Part shown: positions 6,585 to 10,520 of the stretch, in pieces | Position numbering within the stretch: the stretch's first letter is position 1 | Layout of the letters: every line of letters starts with the position of its first letter | NCBI GenBank assembly: GCA_002898135.1 | Contig: BDTQ01000281.1 | Span: forward strand, 1-10,520 | Direction: 5' to 3' | Source: a bacterium BMS3Bbin07 | GTDB lineage: Bacteria; Nitrospirota; Thermodesulfovibrionia; Thermodesulfovibrionales; JdFR-85 | Length of the DNA stretch: 10,520 nucleotides | The notes under the pieces: model-generated | Told to the model about the DNA's origin: nothing | The model's database searches: none | The model's input: only the letters and a program-made list of their open reading frames with translations | Program-made: the position numbers and the translations under genes

Positions 6585-7440
6585 TGCACCCATCAGAGTA
6601 GTCGTTATTACAGGGCTCTCAGGTGCCGGTAAAACAGTAGCCCTGAGGGCCCTTGAAGATGTAGGCTTTTTCTGTATAGATAATTTTCCGCCTCAACTGC
6701 TTAAAAACTTCATAAATCTCTCCACGTCGGAAAAAAATATCAGAAAAGTGGCAATAAGTGTTGACGTCAGGGAGAAGAGCTTTGTTGACGGTGTTGAGGA
6801 GGCCATTAACTCTCTCAGGGAAGATTATGATGCAGAGGTTGTATTCCTTGAGGCTGAAAGATCTATTCTCCTGAGACGGTTCAAAGAGACAAGGCGGCCT
6901 CACCCACTGGCTGAGACCTCGGGTGGAGACCTCGGGGACGCCCTGAGAATAGAGGCAGAATATCTCTCATACCTGAGAAAACTTGCAAACAGGGTTATTG
7001 ATACATCCTCATACACCCCCCACCAGCTAAGGGCCTATATTATGGAAGCCTTTGGTGGAGACCAGACGCCCTCCATGGGTATTAACATCATCTCTTTTGG
7101 GTATAAATTCGGAATACCCCAGGAAGTGGACACCCTCTTTGACATAAGGTTTCTGCCGAATCCATACTTTATTGCTGAACTGAGAGAGCTCAACGGCCTT
7201 GATCAGCCGGTAAAAAAGTACGTTATGGACAATCCTGTCACCAACAAACTGCTTGATAAACTCAAAGACCTTATCAATTTCCTGGTTACCGAGTATCTTA
7301 AAGAGGGCCGCTCATCCCTGACTATCGGCGTTGGCTGTACAGGCGGCCAGCACAGGTCTCCGGTAATTGCAGAGGAACTGTCTCAATACCTCAAATCAAA
7401 GTTTGACCTCGAAATAAAGGTGATACACAGAGAGCTATGA
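6571..7440 (+). CDS. rapZ: RNase adapter / nucleotide-binding protein RapZ (YvcJ/YhbJ family)
   Basis: The 289-residue product carries the RapZ signature elements: Walker A GLSGAGKT (15-22), FFCIDNFPPQLL, FLEAERSILLRRFKETRRPHPL, ISFGYKFGIPQEVDTLFDIRFLPNPYF, and the C-terminal SLTIGVGCTGGQHRSPVIAEEL (GCTGGQHRS near 255). In E. coli RapZ binds GlmY/GlmZ small RNAs and glucosamine-6-phosphate and recruits RNase E to control glmS. Outside enterics its partners are less certain. A TAA in this frame ends at 6570, so the TTG at 6571 is the first and only plausible start; it overlaps hpf by 14 bp. GGAG lies 12 nt upstream. No ptsN lies between hpf and rapZ. The end overlaps the next gene by 4 bp. Confidence 0.95.
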   Translation: MNQHDAPIRVVVITGLSGAGKTVALRALEDVGFFCIDNFPPQLLKNFINLSTSEKNIRKVAISVDVREKSFVDGVEEAINSLREDYDAEVVFLEAERSILLRRFKETRRPHPLAETSGGDLGDALRIEAEYLSYLRKLANRVIDTSSYTPHQLRAYIMEAFGGDQTPSMGINIISFGYKFGIPQEVDTLFDIRFLPNPYFIAELRELNGLDQPVKKYVMDNPVTNKLLDKLKDLINFLVTEYLKEGRSSLTIGVGCTGGQHRSPVIAEELSQYLKSKFDLEIKVIHREL

Positions 7441-8552
7441 TTTACCTTGACCATAATGCCACAACTCCCGTTGACACGGAGGTAAGGGATGCCATCTGTG
7501 AAGCCCTGGATGTATTCGGCAACCCCTCAAGCTCTCATGTAGCCGGCCAAAAGGCACACAGGCTTGTTGAGGGTGCAAGAAAAGCTGTAGCAGGGCTCAT
7601 CGGGGCAAGCCCGGAAGAGATAATCTTCACCTCCGGCGGCACGGAATCAAATAATCTCGCCTTAATCGGTTTTGCACAGTCCTTTGGAAAGGGACACATA
7701 ATCTCCTCACGGATAGAGCACCCCTCAGTTGCAAACCCCCTTAAATATCTGGAAAAACAGGGCTACGCAATCACACTCGTTGGTACAGACCATAACGGAG
7801 CGGTAAAACCTGAAGATATTTTAAAGGAGATACGGCCTGAAACCATCCTTGTAACGATAATGCACTCAAATAATGAAACAGGTGTCATTCAGCCGATTAA
7901 AGAGATTGCTGCAATACTGAAAGAGCGGGGCATAGTCTTTCATACGGATGCCGCCCAGTCCGCCGGAAAAACACCCCTGAATATCGAGGAACTCGCCTGC
8001 GACATGGCAACCCTTGTATCTCATAAGTTTTATGGCCCGAAAGGCATAGGGGCGCTCTATCTCAGGAAGGGCACAAAGCTGCTGCCCATAATGTATGGAG
8101 CTGGACATGAGAGAGGATTGAGGCCCGGAACAGAGAATATCCCTGCAATTGCCGGATTCGGCAAGGCCTCGGAAATTGCAAAGAGAGACATGTCCCTGCG
8201 GGTTGAACATACGGAGAGGGTTACCGGCATACTCTACCGGAAACTCCTTGATTTGATACCGGATATAAAACTCAACGGAAAAACTGCCCGGAGACTGCCA
8301 AACACACTGAATATCTCAATAAAGGGTATCGTTGGCACAGACCTTGTAAACTCTCTTAAGGATACGGTTGCCATATCAGCAGGGTCAGCCTGCCATTCAG
8401 GCACCTGCACCCCCTCTGATGTCCTGCTCGCAATGGGTCTGAGCCCCGGTGAAGCCATATCAGCCGTCAGGATAAGCACCGGCAAGGATACCACGGAAGA
8501 TGATGTTCTAAGGGCATCGGAATTGATTGCCGGGGCTGTCAGGAAACTATAA
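7437..8552 (+). CDS. Cysteine desulfurase, NifS/IscS-like (class V aminotransferase fold)
   Basis: The 371-residue PLP enzyme opens MIYLDHNATTPVD and contains FTSGGTESNNLAL, the cofactor-stacking His95 in IEHPSV, NNETGVIQP, FHTDAAQSAGK, the PLP lysine Lys197 in SHKFYGPKG, RPGTEN, and the catalytic loop SAGSACHSGTCTPS with Cys319 as the expected persulfide carrier. A second Cys324 lies nearby. The family converts cysteine to alanine plus a protein persulfide for Fe-S clusters, tRNA thiolation or other sulfur transfer. No iscU, nifU, iscR or mnmA is in the window, so the pathway served is unknown and I give no symbol. ATG overlaps rapZ as ATGA, so it belongs to the lpt-rpoN transcript. It is the last gene of the run. 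Confidence 0.93.
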   Translation: MIYLDHNATTPVDTEVRDAICEALDVFGNPSSSHVAGQKAHRLVEGARKAVAGLIGASPEEIIFTSGGTESNNLALIGFAQSFGKGHIISSRIEHPSVANPLKYLEKQGYAITLVGTDHNGAVKPEDILKEIRPETILVTIMHSNNETGVIQPIKEIAAILKERGIVFHTDAAQSAGKTPLNIEELACDMATLVSHKFYGPKGIGALYLRKGTKLLPIMYGAGHERGLRPGTENIPAIAGFGKASEIAKRDMSLRVEHTERVTGILYRKLLDLIPDIKLNGKTARRLPNTLNISIKGIVGTDLVNSLKDTVAISAGSACHSGTCTPSDVLLAMGLSPGEAISAVRISTGKDTTEDDVLRASELIAGAVRKL

Positions 8553-8576
8553 ACCATTATCCCGGAATAAATGGTT
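8552..8576 (+). terminator. Hairpin directly after the desulfurase stop (possible 3' end of the lpt-rpoN operon)
   Basis: AACCATT (8552-8558) and AATGGTT (8570-8576) form a 7-bp stem around an 11-nt loop and begin on the last base of the TAA stop. There is no U-tract (GTTGGAAGC follows), so intrinsic termination would be weak. It may instead mark a processed 3' end. Confidence 0.35.
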
Positions 8577-8636
8577 GTTGGAAGCAATATGACAGATTCT
8601 GAACTCATTCTTGATTGACGTCGTGTCCATCTCCGA

Positions 8637-8654
8637 TCCCGAAGTACTTCGGGA
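8637..8654. repeat. Perfect 18-bp palindrome
   Basis: TCCCGAAGTACTTCGGGA is its own reverse complement over all 18 bases. An upstream GTGTCC (8623-8628) can pair instead with GGACAC (8652-8657), which uses the same right-arm bases, so two exclusive folds are possible in RNA. The 8-mer CCCGAAGT recurs at 10426-10433 in the repeat-rich right end, which hints at an interspersed palindromic element. A dimeric protein's operator is an alternative. Confidence 0.75.
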
Positions 8655-8742
8655 CACCATCCAGGTGAAGTTACTGCGAAATTAAAACCGTTCAGACTCT
8701 ATCATATCGCTTCCTTTCCCTGTTTGAGGTTTTTTATCGCAG

Positions 8743-8769
8743 GACCCGCAATGAGGGTTGTTTTTTCTT
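8743..8769 (+). terminator. Weak Rho-independent terminator upstream of the NusG-like gene
   Basis: GACCC (8743-8747) pairs with GGGTT (8755-8759; three G-C, one A-T, one G-U) around a 7-nt loop. It is followed by G, six T, C and more T. The stem is short but the T-tract is good. It lies about 42 nt before the NusG-like start, so it could end read-through from the desulfurase operon or act as an attenuator for the NusG-like gene. Confidence 0.5.
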
Positions 8770-8798
8770 TGAATTTAGTGTGTGGAATAATATAGAAT
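8769..8798 (+). promoter_or_regulatory. Possible promoter of the NusG-like gene
   Basis: TTGAAT (8769-8774) and TAGAAT (8793-8798) are 18 nt apart. The start would fall near 8805, leaving only a few untranslated bases and cutting into the AGGG ribosome site (8799-8802) that stands 8 nt before the ATG. That conflict makes this promoter doubtful. Confidence 0.3.
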
Positions 8799-8810
8799 AG
8801 GGTATAGCAT

Positions 8811-9329
8811 ATGAGCACATCCGATATTCACGAACCCACAAACTGGTACGTTATTTACACAAAACCCTCACAAGAGGACCTTGTTGCAAAATACCTCCAA
8901 ACAGCCAATTTTGATGTCCTGAACCCTGCTGTCCGGAAAAAACGTTTCTATAAGGGACGGCTGAAGGTGAGAGTAGAAAAACTGTTTCCCTGCTATGTTT
9001 TTGCCAGATTTGACCCTGAAAGAGACTACCGCCTCATCAAGTACACAAGGGGTGTCCGTTATGTCATCGGGAGCAGAACAGGAACACCCTATCTGGTGGA
9101 TAAAACAATAATCGACTCCATTCACGCAAGGATGAAGGACGGGTTCATTGACCTGTCAGCCAAGGAGCTCAAACCTGGAGACAAGCTTATAATAACAGAC
9201 GGCCCCATGACCGGCTTTGAAGGTGTCTTTTTATGCGAACGGCCAAAGGACAGGGTACTTATATTGCTCAGAGAGGTCTCCTGCCGCCTGGAAATAGAGA
9301 AGCAATCCGTATCACTTGCATCCAAATAG
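8811..9329 (+). CDS. NusG/RfaH-family transcription antitermination paralogue
   Basis: The 172-residue product starts TNWYVIYTKPSQEDLVAKYLQTANFDVLNPAVRKKRFYKGRLKVRVEKLFPCYVFARFDPERDY, a NusG N-terminal (NGN) domain of the specialised RfaH/LoaP/UpxY type (about residues 11-110). Housekeeping NusG usually has WYVVHTYSG-like residues and sits between secE and rplK. A KOW domain follows (about 120-172, KPGDKLIITDGPMTGFEGVF). Such paralogues bind elongating polymerase and suppress pausing and termination, usually in long polysaccharide or natural-product operons. No such operon follows within the 1.2 kb to the window edge, so its target is unknown. AGGG 8 nt upstream supports the ATG. The 258-bp leader before it contains a palindrome and a terminator-like hairpin. 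Confidence 0.85.
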   Translation: MSTSDIHEPTNWYVIYTKPSQEDLVAKYLQTANFDVLNPAVRKKRFYKGRLKVRVEKLFPCYVFARFDPERDYRLIKYTRGVRYVIGSRTGTPYLVDKTIIDSIHARMKDGFIDLSAKELKPGDKLIITDGPMTGFEGVFLCERPKDRVLILLREVSCRLEIEKQSVSLASK

Positions 9330-9501
9330 CACATCCTCTTCACAACATCCTCCATTCGTTCCCTCATAATCAGCCGGTTTGTTCTGTTATTTTCAACACA
9401 GGAGAACGTTCAGACCAAACGTTTGTCCCCAAGCTGTCAATTCTGCCAATGGGAAACATATCGCTTATATCTGACATATTTGGCCTGAAAACTATGAAAA
9501 G
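9330..9501. other. Gene-free spacer between the NusG-like gene and the TA pair
   Basis: I see no ribosome site or family-like protein in any frame. A 10-bp palindrome CAAACGTTTG (9416-9425) is the only clear dyad, preceded by another AACGTT (9405-9410). The only open frame here is a continuation of a shadow of the NusG-like gene. Confidence 0.5.
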
Positions 9502-9531
9502 TTTACTTTTATTTAAATAACCTATTATAAT
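9502..9531 (+). promoter_or_regulatory. Promoter of the toxin-antitoxin pair, predicting a leaderless mRNA
   Basis: TTTACT (9502-9507) and a consensus TATAAT (9526-9531) are 18 nt apart (17 if TTACTT is taken). The antitoxin ATG begins at 9537, just 5 nt after the -10, which is where transcription itself should start. No Shine-Dalgarno is present. Confidence 0.65.
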
Positions 9532-9536
9532 TTTAT

Positions 9537-9761
9537 ATGAAGACTGCAACACTTAAGAAAAAGGCAATTGAAATGATCGAAGGACTACCAGACCAGAAAC
9601 TTCCTTCAGCTGTTGAATACCTTGAATACCTGAAGGGTAATTATGACTCTTTTGATCTGAACGAGACTGTCAAAGAAGCACTGTATGATCTGAAATTACA
9701 CAAGGAAGGCAAGTTAAAGCTGAAAACGATTGATGATTTAATTGATGAACTTAAAGATTAA
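9537..9761 (+). CDS. Probable type II antitoxin (DUF2281-like small protein)
   Basis: The 74-residue, charged, mostly helical protein has an N-terminus (KKKAIEMIEGLPDQKLPSAVEYLEYLKG) like small antitoxins annotated as DUF2281 or Phd/YefM-like. Its C-terminus (KEGKLKLKTIDDLIDELKD) is typical of the toxin-binding tail. It overlaps by 17 bp a downstream reading frame that encodes a RelE-like protein, the usual antitoxin-first order. The exact antitoxin family is uncertain without a profile search. The start ATG sits 5 nt after a TATAAT box and has no ribosome site, so translation would be leaderless unless an upstream promoter is used. The gene appears intact although its partner is broken. Confidence 0.75.
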   Translation: MKTATLKKKAIEMIEGLPDQKLPSAVEYLEYLKGNYDSFDLNETVKEALYDLKLHKEGKLKLKTIDDLIDELKD

Positions 9762-10084
9762 GCCGTTACCTACCTTTGAAAGAGATTTAAAGCAGCTCAA
9801 GAAGAAATATCCAAATATATGGAAGGACCCTGGAAAAATTAAAAACCATATTGATGGCTGACCCTTTGGCAGGCAAAGCTGTTGAGGGTCTGGAAGGCAA
9901 GATATTTAAACTCCGCTTGGCAAATTCCGATATAAAAAAAGGCAAGAGAGGCGGATACCGTGTCATATACTATTTCAAAGATAAAGAAGAAACCATCTAT
10001 TTGCTAACTATCTATTTAAAGGCCTACAAAGAAAACATATCCGTTTCAGAAATAAAAAGTATTCTCATAAAATATGGGATTTGA
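9745..10084 (+). pseudogene. RelE/HigB-like toxin, broken by a single-base (+1) frameshift
   Basis: From the ATG at 9745 the first frame reads MNLKIKPLPTFERDLKQLKKKYPNIWKD, then runs off into a stop at 9859-9861 after 38 codons. The next frame, open from 9791 to 10084, continues the protein as LEKLKTILMADPLAGKAVEGLEGKIFKLRLANSDIKKGKRGGYRVIYYFKDKEETIYLLTIYLKAYKENIS...YGI. Removing one C from the CCC at 9828-9830 joins the two (GAC CTG GAA) into about 112 residues of normal RelE/ParE-superfamily length, with the core GKIFKLR, GGYRVIYYF and IYLLTIYLKAYKENIS elements. Intact relatives are mRNA-cleaving toxins. The break could be a decay mutation, an assembly error, or less likely a +1 recoding site. 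The TTG/ATG at 9851/9854 could at most start a fragment. Confidence 0.82.
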
Positions 10085-10370
10085 TTATTACAATCATCCA
10101 AGCTCGATTGATCAGTTTCCTTAATTGCCGGACCATCTTAACAGCACCGTAAAGACAAAGGGAGAGAAATAAGGGGAAGAGAGGAGGCACTCCCCGGCAA
10201 AGGACTAAGTTGAGCAGAATAAAACCAGCAGTATGACGGAATGGGAATGGAATCACCCCGGCAGGATCATGACCGATAAAAAATACTTGAAAAACTCCCT
10301 GACACCATAGAAAACCTTCGGTTCCATACTATGTTCAATTGGTTTATGGAATCTGTTTAGAAACTCAATT

Positions 10371-10475
10371 CTGTCATTCCGGTAGTTCTTAAGCCGGAAT
10401 CTTTTTCTTAATGCATTCCGGATGCCCCGAAGTCAAACAGTTGTCGTTTTCCTGTCATTCCGGCTTGTCAGGAAT
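10371..10475. repeat. Cluster of CTGTCATTCCGG palindromic repeat units
   Basis: The 12-mer CTGTCATTCCGG occurs at 10371-10382 and again at 10452-10463, 81 bp apart, and its core ATTCCGG occurs a third time at 10415-10421. The first copy is followed by CCGGAAT (10394-10400) and the last by GGAAT (10471-10475), so each outer unit is a small hairpin, the last one imperfect. This pattern resembles REP-like extragenic palindromes in many bacterial genomes. Whether they are spread in this genome cannot be seen here. Confidence 0.65.
10376..10409 (+). terminator. Possible Rho-independent terminator made from the first ATTCCGG hairpin
   Basis: ATTCCGG (10376-10382) pairs with CCGGAAT (10394-10400) across 11 nt and is followed by CTTTTTCTT (10401-10409). 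The stem plus T-tract could stop transcription arriving from the toxin-antitoxin region. The same hairpin is part of the repeat cluster, so a terminator role may be incidental. Confidence 0.45.
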
Positions 10476-10520
10476 CGTTCTTTATGGCAGACAGGTGGCA
10501 GGCCAAATAGCAAGCATGGT

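Larger units (their letters stand above)
10085..10520. other. 436-bp gene-free right end with dyads and palindromic repeats
   Basis: No frame in this stretch has a ribosome site plus a recognisable protein. A minus-strand open frame (10065-10256) has low-complexity hydrophobic content and no start signal. What it does hold is a spaced inverted repeat, TTGCCGG (10125-10131) with CCGGCAA (10194-10200). There is also an interrupted hairpin, CATAG (10306-10310)/CTATG (10329-10333) enclosing AACC (10313-10316)/GGTT (10320-10323), and the ATTCCGG repeat cluster described separately. It looks like an intergenic or remnant region. Confidence 0.55.

Noticed and set aside
8590..8619. Short frame MTDSELILD after the desulfurase
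   Set aside because: Nine codons with no ribosome site and no recognisable family; no nearby frame continues it convincingly.
9233..9520. A 95-codon open frame overlapping the end of the NusG-like gene
   Set aside because: It is mostly a shadow of the NusG-like gene, has no ribosome site, and resembles no family.
10065..10256. Minus-strand 63-codon open frame at the right end
   Set aside because: Low-complexity hydrophobic sequence, no ribosome site, overlaps the end of the toxin remnant; a decayed gene cannot be excluded but is not supported.
10371..10475. CRISPR array
   Set aside because: The repeated unit is only 12 bp with two full copies and no regular spacer length; it fits palindromic intergenic repeats better.

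Overview
The window reads as chromosomal DNA of a didermic, LPS-making bacterium. The evidence is an lptC-lptA-lptB-rpoN-hpf-rapZ block that is essentially proteobacterial, placed next to rny (RNase Y) and a ymdB-type phosphodiesterase, which are better known from Firmicutes. Moderate GC, frequent AGG/AGA/ATA codons and this gene mixture suggest Nitrospirota or a Desulfobacterota-like lineage. That placement is inference; no rRNA or other taxonomic marker is present.

Region 1 (1-2664, + strand): the 3' end of rarA, overlapping rny by 4 bp, followed 60 bp later by a ymdB/TIGR00282-type gene. This is an RNA-turnover and genome-maintenance cluster. A perfect 14-bp stem lies within the first 25 codons of ymdB.

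Region 2 (2665-8552, + strand): a compact operon. A 137-bp gap carries a near-consensus sigma-54 -24/-12 promoter overlapping a sigma-70-like promoter. It is followed by lptC, lptA, lptB and rpoN, each overlapping the next by 1-23 bp. After a short gap of heptamer repeats come hpf, rapZ and a nifS/iscS-like cysteine desulfurase. LptC, LptA and LptB are parts of the LPS export machine; RpoN is sigma-54; HPF dimerises ribosomes in stationary phase; RapZ is an RNA-binding regulator of cell-envelope amino-sugar synthesis in E. coli. The ptsN gene usual between hpf and rapZ is absent. Because the operon encodes sigma-54, the sigma-54 promoter at its head suggests autoregulation.

Region 3 (8553-10520): looser accessory DNA. 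A 258-bp leader with an 18-bp perfect palindrome and a weak intrinsic terminator precedes a NusG/RfaH-like antiterminator paralogue. After 207 bp without a gene comes a small type II toxin-antitoxin pair: an intact antitoxin behind a promoter that predicts a leaderless transcript, and a RelE-like toxin broken by one extra C. The last 436 bp hold no gene that I can support, only inverted repeats and copies of a CTGTCATTCCGG palindromic element, one followed by a T-tract.

All supported genes are on the + strand. I see no tRNA, rRNA, CRISPR array, insertion sequence or wholly new multi-gene system. The most interesting items are the predicted sigma-54 promoter of the lpt-rpoN operon, the hairpin in ymdB, the structured leader of the NusG paralogue and the frameshifted toxin.
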